DNA of 15,180 nucleotides from Candidatus Treponema excrementipullorum (GTDB lineage Bacteria > Spirochaetota > Spirochaetia > Treponematales > Treponemataceae), in assembly GCA_018883625.1 (NCBI GenBank), contig JAHLFV010000226.1, positions 1 through 15,180 of the forward strand, in the 5' to 3' direction. Every line of letters starts with the position of its first letter. Within the stretch, counting starts at the first letter, position 1. Below are positions 1-6,293 of this stretch, one piece after another. The position numbers and the translations under genes are program-made. Below the pieces are notes generated by a model, which was not told the DNA's origin, did no database searches, and saw nothing but the letters and a program-made list of their open reading frames with translations.

Positions 1-501
1 TACATCTTCTTCACTTAAAAGAGTTTTGTCGTAGTACATAAAGAATGTGTTGTGAGTAAAAGGAATTCCGTATATTGCTCCGTTAACTTTTACTGTATCT
101 GCAACACTGGAAGCCATTTCGTTGTTGACCATTGCTTCTGCATCTCCACCTAAGCGGGCAACTGCACCGGCATCCATCAACATTTTTAGCTGGTCATTGG
201 CAAAGAAAAATACATCTGCAGCGGCTTCAACGTCATTGAGAACGGAGTCTTGGGCTTTGTCTTCACCTACGATTTCTGTCACCCAAGTGATATTCCATTC
301 CGGGTGTAATGCTGCAAAAGCTTTTTGCTGTTGGTCCATAATACCTGTATCAACTTGATTTTGAGGACACCACACTTTTAATGTAATGTTTTTTACTTCG
401 GCAGGAGCTTTTACAACTTCTTCATTTTTTTTGCTACATCCTGTCAAAAGAGAAAAAATCATTGCTCCGGCAAGCAGGATTGTCAGCCACGTACGTTTCA
501 T
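1..501 (-). CDS. ABC transporter extracellular solute-binding lipoprotein (family 1, sugar type), 3' part outside window
   Basis: This is the N-terminal 167 residues of a substrate-binding protein; the gene runs off the left edge. The start ATG (499-501) is set by a full AGGAGG Shine-Dalgarno at 508-513, 6 nt upstream. The N-terminus has Lys/Arg, a hydrophobic stretch and a lipobox ending LLTGC (Cys22), so it is probably a membrane-anchored lipoprotein. The mature part begins with a Lys/Glu-rich linker, then ITLKVWCPQNQ, the first beta strand typical of family 1 (MalE-like) binding proteins. YGIPFTHNTFFMYYDKTLL near the edge matches the family's hinge region (YGxPxxxxxxxxYYNKxLF). The MalE-like fold and the divergent LacI-type regulator suggest a sugar or oligosaccharide ligand. 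The ligand is inferred, and the permease and ATPase genes would lie outside the window. Confidence 0.88.
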   Translation of the reverse strand, partial: MKRTWLTILLAGAMIFSLLTGCSKKNEEVVKAPAEVKNITLKVWCPQNQVDTGIMDQQQKAFAALHPEWNITWVTEIVGEDKAQDSVLNDVEAAADVFFFANDQLKMLMDAGAVARLGGDAEAMVNNEMASSVADTVKVNGAIYGIPFTHNTFFMYYDKTLLSEEDV

Positions 502-521
502 ACTGTACCTCCTAAATTTTT

Positions 522-535
522 CGAAACTTATTTCG
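522..535. promoter_or_regulatory. Candidate LacI-family operator O1 (CGAAA-N4-TTTCG)
   Basis: Inverted repeat CGAAA (522-526) and TTTCG (531-535) with a 4-bp spacer CTTA. It lies just downstream of the predicted transcription start of the binding-protein gene (about 545) and upstream of its Shine-Dalgarno, where a repressor would block initiation or early elongation. The same half-site recurs around 672-710. Operator function is inferred from symmetry and the adjacent lacI-type gene. Confidence 0.5.
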
Positions 536-551
536 TTGGACTCTGCCTACA

Positions 552-581
552 ATTTTACCACCACATATTTAAATCCGTCAA
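552..581 (-). promoter_or_regulatory. Predicted promoter of the solute-binding-protein gene
   Basis: Read on the minus strand: -35 TTGACG (581-576), 18-bp spacer, -10 TAAAAT (557-552). The predicted start near 545 gives a leader of about 44 nt that includes operator O1 and the AGGAGG site. Confidence 0.5.
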
Positions 582-671
582 TCTTTTTTTCTATAATTTT
601 AGAAATTTGATAGCAAGTCTACTGATTTTCTTGAGGTTTAACGGTATTGTTCTTTGATAATTATGTAAAAA

Positions 672-704
672 TTTCGAAACTTTACGAAAATTAAGTTTCG
701 TAAA
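672..704. promoter_or_regulatory. Candidate operator cluster: TTTCGAAA plus perfect palindrome TTTACGAAA-N6-TTTCGTAAA
   Basis: TTTACGAAA (681-689) and TTTCGTAAA (696-704) are perfect 9-bp inverted repeats around ATTAAG. The self-complementary octamer TTTCGAAA lies at 672-679, and one more CGAAA at 706-710. The inner unit CGAAA-N6-TTTCG resembles O1 at 522-535, with a spacer 2 bp longer. The cluster sits midway between the divergent genes, upstream of both predicted promoters, so it could be an auxiliary operator for looping or autoregulation. Binding by the LacI-family protein encoded at 837-1838 is inferred. Confidence 0.6.
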
Positions 705-764
705 TCGAAAATAATACTCATTCTAAAAAATATCAGGCCAAGAACTAAATTTCGTTTTATCACC

Positions 765-793
765 TTGTTTTCGCTTATTGTTTTTGATACAAT
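765..793 (+). promoter_or_regulatory. Predicted promoter of the lacI-family gene
   Basis: -35 TTGTTT (765-770), 17-bp spacer, -10 TACAAT (788-793), predicted start near 800 and about 37 nt of leader. TTTCG half-sites at 750-754 and 769-773 flank and overlap the -35, consistent with autoregulation. The rest of the 502-836 gap shows no further gene. Confidence 0.6.
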
Positions 794-836
794 ACAGAAA
801 TGTATCTCAATTACTGGTGGCTTTCGGGAGTTTTCT

Positions 837-1838
837 ATGGCTGTTACGATTAATGACATTGCATCCCATCTTGGAATTTCTAAGAGTACCGTATCCAAGG
901 CGTTGAATAATGCCAGCGATGTCAGTACAGAGACGAAACAGCTCATTATGCACACTGCGGTAGAAATGGGATATATTGTAAAAAAGATCCGCCAAAGTCC
1001 CAAGGTATGTATTTTTATTGAAAACATGGATTATCAAAATCCCAATCAGTTTGGTTATGGCATTGTGTCTGGTTTTCGTAAAATGGCAAAGGCAGAAAAT
1101 TGGACGGTGGATGTGCATGCCGTAACACCTGATTTCCAGCGCGTTCATGCTTACGATTTTTTTATGATGAGAGAAGGGTATCAGGCTTCTTTTGTTTTGG
1201 GATTTACCTTACTTGATCCTTGGATGGCAGAGTTTCATCAAACCCGTTTTCCTACTGTTTTATATGATAATTATATTAAGGATAATCCTAACGTAGCTTC
1301 TGTAGGATGCGACAGTGCTGAAGGTTTTGAACTTGCTGTACGGCATCTTGTAAAATTGGGGCATCAAAAAATAGGCTTAATTTCCGGTCCTTTGGAATCT
1401 TATATTTTGGAAGCCCGTTATCAAGCGTATTTGGCAGCCATGAAAAAATTCGGTTTGGAAGTTAAAGAAGATTATATCGGTTTGGGGTACTATGTTTCCG
1501 AATCTACCAAAACCTATGTGCCTAAATTATACGAACAGGGAGTAACGGCTATTTTGTGTTCCCACGATATACGAGCCATTTCTGCTATGACAGAATGTTC
1601 AGATCGTAATATCCGGGTTCCTGAAGACATCAGTATTGTCGGTTTTGATGATTTACCCATTGCGGCTGCCTGTAATCCTCCTTTGACTACAGTCAGACAG
1701 GATCGTATAGCATTGGGAAAGTGTGCTTACTATACCATGACTTCTTTGCTAAATGATGTCCCTATCGGTTCTATTTTGCTCAGGGCTCCACTAATAATCC
1801 GCAATTCTACAGGACCCGTACCTGTGCCCAGAGAATAG
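837..1838 (+). CDS. LacI-family transcriptional regulator
   Basis: This 333-residue protein has the usual LacI/GalR size. Residues 3-24, starting VTINDIASHLGIS, form the N-terminal helix-turn-helix. A periplasmic-binding-protein-like effector domain follows (about 55-333), with the family signatures IVGFDDLP (267-274) and TTVRQDR (284-290) near the C-terminus. The start at 837 is chosen because the HTH must begin at the N-terminus and GGGAG lies at 826-830; an in-frame extension to 765 would add 24 unrelated residues and overlap the -35. The hinge is short: the run from MGY to the first core strand (KVCIF) lacks the usual NxxAR-S/A-L hinge helix with its DNA-inserting Leu. It probably represses the divergent sugar-type ABC gene and itself through the CGAAA/TTTCG sites. 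Effector unknown. Confidence 0.93.
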   Translation: MAVTINDIASHLGISKSTVSKALNNASDVSTETKQLIMHTAVEMGYIVKKIRQSPKVCIFIENMDYQNPNQFGYGIVSGFRKMAKAENWTVDVHAVTPDFQRVHAYDFFMMREGYQASFVLGFTLLDPWMAEFHQTRFPTVLYDNYIKDNPNVASVGCDSAEGFELAVRHLVKLGHQKIGLISGPLESYILEARYQAYLAAMKKFGLEVKEDYIGLGYYVSESTKTYVPKLYEQGVTAILCSHDIRAISAMTECSDRNIRVPEDISIVGFDDLPIAAACNPPLTTVRQDRIALGKCAYYTMTSLLNDVPIGSILLRAPLIIRNSTGPVPVPRE

Positions 1839-1882
1839 TTTTTTTCTTATCATATTTTAATCAACTTCTAATCTGAATTAAC

Positions 1883-1910
1883 TTGTGTATATCATTAAAT
1901 GTAGTATACT
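1883..1910 (+). promoter_or_regulatory. Predicted promoter of the decayed small gene
   Basis: TTGTGT (1883-1888), 16-bp spacer, TATACT (1905-1910), predicted start near 1917. A short inverted repeat GTTGA-GTG-TCAAC follows at about 1932-1942 in the leader. No terminator was found for the lacI-type gene between 1839 and here. Confidence 0.5.
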
Positions 1911-1992
1911 TACATTATCAATGTAATTGATTGTTGAGTGTCAACTGTGTTATGGTGGGGAGTATGATTTTGTTTTTAGGGAGGTATTAGAT

Positions 1993-2326
1993 ATGGGAAT
2001 ATACGAAAAGGCTAATCTAAAAAAGTAAAGTTTTTTTCAAAAAGTATTGTGCATACATCCGAAACAAAATTATATTGCTGAATTACAAAACTTATTATGT
2101 GAATACGAAAATTGTTTTTCTTCACATCCATCGACTAAAAAAGAAATATAGAATCAAAAAGGGTGATTTTTTACGGGAACGGGAACAATTACTGGAAACT
2201 TACATAATTTACTGTACTTGGGATAATCAATTTTCGGAAGAAGAACAAACGCAATTACAGGCTTTAAGCCATATTTTGGATATTTCCGAAGAACAGCTTC
2301 ACGCAAAAATGATAAAATCTTTATAA
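1993..2326 (+). pseudogene. Decayed small gene, ancestral product about 110 residues, function not recognised
   Basis: A strong Shine-Dalgarno AGGGAGG (1978-1984) precedes ATG 1993, which opens MGIYEKANLKK and stops at TAA 2026-2028. The same frame continues with protein-like sequence (SFFQKVLCIHPKQ, then IAELQNLLCEYEN) to a second stop, TAG 2149-2151. Removing one base in the A5G3 run (2156-2163) joins it to the frame ending 2326, which encodes FLREREQLLETYI, then YCTWDNQFSEEEQ, and a helical tail ILDISEEQLHAKM. The reassembled length is exactly 111 codons with stop. I do not recognise the family; the acidic helical C-terminus is loosely TerB-like, which is weak inference. The open piece at 2075-2326 alone has only a TTG start and no Shine-Dalgarno. 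Its promoter, Shine-Dalgarno and terminator are intact, so decay may be recent. Confidence 0.65.
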
Positions 2327-2338
2327 TAGATTACCTTA

Positions 2339-2397
2339 AAGAGAGATTTTGTATTTTTTGTGTTCAATACAATGCGACATAATCTCTTTTCTTTTTC
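2339..2397 (+). terminator. Probable rho-independent terminator of the decayed gene
   Basis: The outer stem AAGAGAGATT (2339-2348) pairs with AATCTCTTTT (2381-2390), including one G-T pair. An inner stem TTGTAT/ATACAA (2349-2354 / 2367-2372) extends it. The T-rich run CTTTTT follows. It insulates the decayed gene from the met operon. Confidence 0.5.
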
Positions 2398-2413
2398 TCC
2401 ATTCTGCATTCCG

Positions 2414-2442
2414 TTGAATATATTGCCGTTTTTTGATATAAT
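2414..2442 (+). promoter_or_regulatory. Predicted promoter of metNIQ
   Basis: TTGAAT (2414-2419), 17-bp spacer, consensus TATAAT (2437-2442), predicted start near 2449. The leader to the GTG start is about 68 nt, too short for a SAM-I riboswitch, and I saw no other known SAM-sensing fold. Any methionine control would have to be by a protein whose site I cannot identify. Confidence 0.7.
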
Positions 2443-2516
2443 TTTACAATCTATTGTCTTTACAGAAGAATCCTTGTGTATAGTAGTGATTTTTTGTAAA
2501 CAAAAGGCGGTATTGT

Positions 2517-3557
2517 GTGCAAATAACACTGAATAATCTTGTTAAAACATATTCCGGGGCAACAGGAGCTACGGATGTTCATGCTGTCAGCAATGTCAGT
2601 TTATCTATTCCCTCTAACAGTGTGTACGGAATCATCGGAAAAAGCGGTGCTGGTAAATCCACATTGGTACGTCTTATCAGTCTTTTGGAAAAGCCTGATT
2701 CCGGGGAAGTATTTTATGGTGACAAACGGGTAGATACTTTGGACGGTAAAGATTTGATAGCTCAACGCCGTCGTATTGGCATGATTTTTCAGAGTTTTAA
2801 TTTGTTTGCTTCTCGGACAGCAGCAAAAAATATTGCGTACCCCTTAGAAATATGTAAAACTCCTCGAGCAGAAATCAATAAACGGGTAGCAGAACTTTTG
2901 GATTTAGTGGGGTTGGCAGATAAGGCCGATGCAGCTGTCAGTCAGCTTTCCGGAGGTCAAAAGCAACGCATAGCCATAGCCCGTTCTTTGGCAGTCAATC
3001 CTCAGATTTTGTTCTGTGATGAAGCTACCAGTGCTTTGGATCCCCAGACGACTCGGTCTATTCTGTCTTTGATTCGGGATATTCAGAAAAAAATGCAACT
3101 CACCGTAGTAATGATTACTCATCAAATGGAAGTAGTACGGGATGCTTGCGATTATGTTGCAGTTTTGGATAGCGGAGCTGTGGTGGAACAGGGAACAGTG
3201 TCGGAGATTTTTACCCATCCTAAAACCGCTGTTACCAAGGACTTTTTGGCAAATCTTACCCAAAATATTCCGGACACAGCTTCAGATGTGTCTTCCGGTG
3301 AAGCTTCCATTGTTCGATGGTCTCAGGAGGGTGGCAAATACACGTTGCGGTTTGTAAATCAAATGACGGGCGAACCCGTTCTCAGCCGTATGGCTCATTT
3401 GTATCCGGTGGAATTTAATATCAGAGCCGGAGGAATACAGCATATTGCTTCCGGAGATGTAGGAACTCTCATTACCGATATTACCGGCAGTCCCGAAGCC
3501 TTATCCGGTGCTTTGCAGTACTTAAAAAGTCAAGGCGTCATTATAGAGGAAAAATAA
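2517..3557 (+). CDS. metN: Methionine ABC importer ATP-binding protein MetN
   Basis: This 346-residue ABC ATPase energises methionine uptake with MetI and MetQ at the inner membrane. Visible motifs: Walker A GKSGAGKST (41-49), Q-loop Gln92 (FQSFNLF), signature LSGGQ (144-148), Walker B ILFCDE (164-169) and the switch histidine in THQ (H202). The C-terminal ~80 residues form an NIL-type domain, the methionine-sensing module that gives transinhibition in MetN; length and position match the family. The start is GTG 2517 with AGGCGG at 2505-2510; no in-frame ATG fits as well. metI follows after 12 nt. The MetN assignment rather than a general amino-acid ATPase rests on the NIL region and on the adjacent NlpA-family binding protein. 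Confidence 0.93.
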   Translation: MQITLNNLVKTYSGATGATDVHAVSNVSLSIPSNSVYGIIGKSGAGKSTLVRLISLLEKPDSGEVFYGDKRVDTLDGKDLIAQRRRIGMIFQSFNLFASRTAAKNIAYPLEICKTPRAEINKRVAELLDLVGLADKADAAVSQLSGGQKQRIAIARSLAVNPQILFCDEATSALDPQTTRSILSLIRDIQKKMQLTVVMITHQMEVVRDACDYVAVLDSGAVVEQGTVSEIFTHPKTAVTKDFLANLTQNIPDTASDVSSGEASIVRWSQEGGKYTLRFVNQMTGEPVLSRMAHLYPVEFNIRAGGIQHIASGDVGTLITDITGSPEALSGALQYLKSQGVIIEEK

Positions 3558-3569
3558 GGGGGATTTGAT

Positions 3570-4232
3570 ATGGACTTTAATACGATTTTATCTTTGGTAG
3601 GACCTTCCACCCTTCAGACTTTGGCAATGGTGTTTGTTTCTACAGTTTTTTCCGTTATTTTGGGACTGCCTTTGGGAATTTTACTTTGTGTTACAGATCC
3701 TGCTTCCGGTATCATGCCTAAACCGGTGTTGTATCAAGTGTTGACCCGAATCGTAAACGCTTTGCGGTCATTTCCTTTTATGATTTTGATGATTTTGCTT
3801 TTTCCTCTATCCCGATTTATTGTGGGGTCCAGTATCGGAACGGTGGCAACTATGGTTCCTTTGTCCATCGCCGCCGCCCCCTTTGTGGCTCGAATTATCG
3901 AAACTTCCTTAAAAGAAGTTGACTTGGGAGTGGTACAGGCTGCCAGAGCCATGGGGTCTACAAATTTTCAGATTATAGTAAAAGTGCTTTTACCGGAAGC
4001 TTTGCCTTCTTTGGTTTCAGGAATAACCCTTACGATTATTAATCTTATCGGTTATTCTGCCATGGCAGGAGTTATCGGGGGCGGCGGCTTGGGAGACTTG
4101 GCTATCCGTTACGGGTATCAGCGCAATCAACCTTTAGTTATGATTCCTGCGGTTATTATTATTTTGATTTTGGTAGAGGTTATTCAACTTATCGGTTCAA
4201 AAATCAGTAATAATCTTTTGGCTCGGCGTTAA
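3570..4232 (+). CDS. metI: Methionine ABC importer permease MetI
   Basis: This 220-residue integral membrane protein forms the translocation pore, as a dimer contacting MetN. About five hydrophobic helices are visible, the usual MetI topology. The cytoplasmic coupling (EAA-like) loop is at roughly residues 123-150 (AARAMGSTNFQIIVKVLLPE), with the conserved G three residues after the second Ala. GVIGGGGLGDLAIRYGYQR near the C-terminus is characteristic of MetI. A strong AAGGGGG Shine-Dalgarno overlaps the metN stop region (3556-3562), so the two genes are co-transcribed and probably coupled. Length is typical for the family. Confidence 0.94.
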   Translation: MDFNTILSLVGPSTLQTLAMVFVSTVFSVILGLPLGILLCVTDPASGIMPKPVLYQVLTRIVNALRSFPFMILMILLFPLSRFIVGSSIGTVATMVPLSIAAAPFVARIIETSLKEVDLGVVQAARAMGSTNFQIIVKVLLPEALPSLVSGITLTIINLIGYSAMAGVIGGGGLGDLAIRYGYQRNQPLVMIPAVIIILILVEVIQLIGSKISNNLLARR

Positions 4233-4305
4233 GTAAGCAAAAACGAAAGTGCTTAATGCTTTATATTTTGGATTCTTTTTTATAGAGAATATATAGGAGA
4301 AAAAA

Positions 4306-5100
4306 ATGAAAAAAATTATCGGTAGTTTTGCGGCTTTTTTGCTTGCCACTGCTTTATTGGTGGGCTGTGCCGGAAAAGATGAAAATGTGTTGACTGTAGG
4401 TGCAACTCCAGAACCTCATGCAGAAATGCTTAAACTTGTTGTTGACGATTTGGCTGAACAGGGGATTACATTAAAAATCATGGAATTTACAGATTATGTA
4501 ACTCCCAATGAAGCTCTTGAAAGTGGCCAGATAGATGCTAACTTCTTCCAGCACTTGCCTTACATGGATTCTTTCAATAAAGAAAGAAATTATAACTTGG
4601 TTAGTGCCGGGGGAATTCACATTGAACCTATGGCTTTGTATTCAAAAAAAGTAGATTCTTTGGATCAATTACAGGGGGGTAAGGTTGCAATTCCCAACGA
4701 TCCTACCAATGAAGGTCGAGCTTTATTGTTGTTGCAGTCTGCCGGACTTATTGAATTGAATCCTGCTGCCGGAATTGAGGCTACACCTTTAAATATAACA
4801 GCAAATCCTCGAAAATTTGAATTCACCGAATTGGAAGCAGCTACCATGCCCCGGATCTTGTCAGATGTTGATGCTGCTGTTATTAACGGAAATTATGCTA
4901 TTCCTGCCGGGCTCATTGCCAGTGTTGACGGTTTGTATGTAGAGGGTGCCGATTCTCCGTACGTAAATATTATTGCAGTTAAGGATGGAAATCAGAACAA
5001 TCCTGCAATCGTTGCTTTGGTAAAGGCTCTCCAGAGTCAGGAGATAAAGGATTTTATTGCGCAGCGATATCCTAACGGAGAGGTTGTTCCTGTATTCTAA
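4306..5100 (+). CDS. metQ: Methionine-binding lipoprotein MetQ (NlpA family)
   Basis: This 264-residue protein is the substrate-binding component of the MetNIQ importer. A signal peptide ends in the lipobox LVGC with Cys21 as the lipidated residue, then KDENVLTVGATPEPH starts the mature fold. The signatures NFFQHLPYMDSFN and VAIPNDPTNEGRALLLLQ are diagnostic of NlpA/MetQ proteins. AGGAG (4295-4299) precedes ATG 4306. The 73-nt gap after metI contains a stem TAAGCA/TGCTTA (4234-4239 / 4250-4255) that could act as a processing or stability element, giving more metQ than metNI transcript; this is inference. The gene is followed by a clear terminator, so metQ is the last gene of the operon. Confidence 0.95.
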   Translation: MKKIIGSFAAFLLATALLVGCAGKDENVLTVGATPEPHAEMLKLVVDDLAEQGITLKIMEFTDYVTPNEALESGQIDANFFQHLPYMDSFNKERNYNLVSAGGIHIEPMALYSKKVDSLDQLQGGKVAIPNDPTNEGRALLLLQSAGLIELNPAAGIEATPLNITANPRKFEFTELEAATMPRILSDVDAAVINGNYAIPAGLIASVDGLYVEGADSPYVNIIAVKDGNQNNPAIVALVKALQSQEIKDFIAQRYPNGEVVPVF

Positions 5101-5129
5101 AAAATAAGTACCTTAAGAGGTAAAAAGTG

Positions 5130-5172
5130 GCTGTCTGGAAAGTTTGTAAAACGTATAGACAGCTCTTTTTTT
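5130..5172 (+). terminator. Terminator of metNIQ, probably bidirectional with azlCD
   Basis: GCTGTCT (5130-5136) and AGACAGC (5157-5163) form a perfect 7-bp stem, followed on the plus strand by TCTTTTTTT. On the minus strand the same hairpin is followed by CACTTTTTACC, so it can also end the convergent azlC-azlD transcript, whose last stop codon lies at 5171-5173 within the T-run. Confidence 0.8.
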
Positions 5173-5485
5173 AAACTAAAAATAGTTCTGCAATAAAAAC
5201 TATGGCACAACAGGAACAGGCGACGGGAAAGAGACCGGCTCCCACATAGGAAAGAATCAAACCGATAGCAAGGGCCAAAGCCCCAGAAAGGGGAGTTTGC
5301 GTTGCCTGGAGTATTGCCGGAAACGTCATAACGGAAAGCGTAACATAGGGCACATAATACAAAAAGGATTGAATAAATTTACTCTTTATAGGTTTTCTGA
5401 TAAGAGTCAGCGGTAAAACCCGTATCAAATAGGAAACAATAAATGCAACCAAAATGGAAATATAATTATAAAGCGTGTTATTCAT
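5171..5485 (-). CDS. azlD: AzlD-family branched-chain amino acid exporter, small subunit
   Basis: This 104-residue protein is very hydrophobic, with about four membrane segments. The family pattern IRVLPLTLIRKPI followed by FLYYVPYVTLSVMTFPAIL (conserved R-x2-P and YVP) is clear. AzlD forms the two-component exporter with AzlC, which removes branched-chain amino acids or analogues such as azaleucine. The ATG overlaps the end of azlC by 8 bp, and GAGGA just upstream within azlC gives translational coupling. Substrate specificity is inferred from the family. Confidence 0.88.
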   Translation of the reverse strand: MNNTLYNYISILVAFIVSYLIRVLPLTLIRKPIKSKFIQSFLYYVPYVTLSVMTFPAILQATQTPLSGALALAIGLILSYVGAGLFPVACSCCAIVFIAELFLV

Positions 5486-6212
5486 GAGTTGTGTCCTCTG
5501 TTTTGTTTGAAGTTATATCTGATGGAACAGGTTTAATAACAGCCAGTAAGGCAGATATACTTACCGTCAGAATAATGGTTTTAGTACCTCCGGATAGATT
5601 CTTCACGTAAGGAATAATGTAAAACAGATAACTGGAAAGAAAGCTTATTAATACTGCTATCTTTATCACTGTATGTTTTTTTGCCGGCGGTACAATAACT
5701 GCTAAAAACATGCCGTACAGGGCAACAGAAAGGGCACTGACTACATTTGTTGGTAATAAATCCCCAGCCCATATCCCCAAAGCTGTTCCTAAACTCCATA
5801 AGGGAGCTGCAATAAGGATTGCTCCGTAATTGTAGTAGGGATTCAAAGGCCCTTTTCGGGCAATAGTTATACCGAATATCTCATCAGTGACGCCAAAGCC
5901 TACCAATAAGCGGTGAGTTAAAGATGTTTTTTCGTCAAATTTTTGTGTTAAAGCACAGCTCATCAGTAAATAGCGGGCATTGATAACAAGGGTGATAAGA
6001 GCAATTTCAAAAAAACTTGCCTTTTGAGCCATGGAAGTAAACAATGCGTACTCTCCGGCAGAAGCTAAATTTAGTATACTGGCAATAAATCCCTGTATGG
6101 GTGTAACCTGTGCATTCCGTGCTACAATGCCTAAAGAAAAGGCTACTGCAAAATACCCCAATCCAATAGGTAAACCATCCCGCAGTCCTTCTATAATGAC
6201 CTTGTTTTTCAT
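5478..6212 (-). CDS. azlC: AzlC-family branched-chain amino acid exporter, large subunit
   Basis: This 244-residue membrane protein matches AzlC in length and motifs: GYFAVAFSLGI near residue 18-28, LNLASAGEYALF, and INARYLLMSCAL. The start MKNKVIIEGL (ATG at 6212) is preferred over the in-frame ATG at 6230 because GGTGG (6226-6222) lies 9 nt upstream and family members start just before this sequence. It pairs with azlD in an overlapping operon. The 81-bp gap from the DUF5312-like gene on the same strand has neither a convincing promoter nor a terminator, so azlCD may be expressed partly by read-through from that gene. Confidence 0.9.
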   Translation of the reverse strand: MKNKVIIEGLRDGLPIGLGYFAVAFSLGIVARNAQVTPIQGFIASILNLASAGEYALFTSMAQKASFFEIALITLVINARYLLMSCALTQKFDEKTSLTHRLLVGFGVTDEIFGITIARKGPLNPYYNYGAILIAAPLWSLGTALGIWAGDLLPTNVVSALSVALYGMFLAVIVPPAKKHTVIKIAVLISFLSSYLFYIIPYVKNLSGGTKTIILTVSISALLAVIKPVPSDITSNKTEDTTHE

Positions 6213-6293
6213 ACGTATATTCCACCACATGTGTCAGTTCTGCAAAACAGATCGAAAGAGTATTTTTACGATAAGTATCTGAATACCTAAAAA

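Noticed and set aside
638..1148. Two overlapping minus-strand frames across the lacI promoter and HTH region
   Set aside because: They run opposite the clear LacI HTH and through the operator region, with no Shine-Dalgarno or recognisable product.
2075..2326. An independent 83-residue gene starting at TTG 2075
   Set aside because: It has no Shine-Dalgarno, and the sequence before residue 30 is not protein-like in that frame, whereas the frame from ATG 1993 is; better read as the 3' part of a broken gene.
2449..2516. Possible SAM or methionine riboswitch in the metNIQ leader
   Set aside because: The leader is only about 68 nt and shows none of the paired segments expected for a SAM-I element; no other known SAM fold was recognised.
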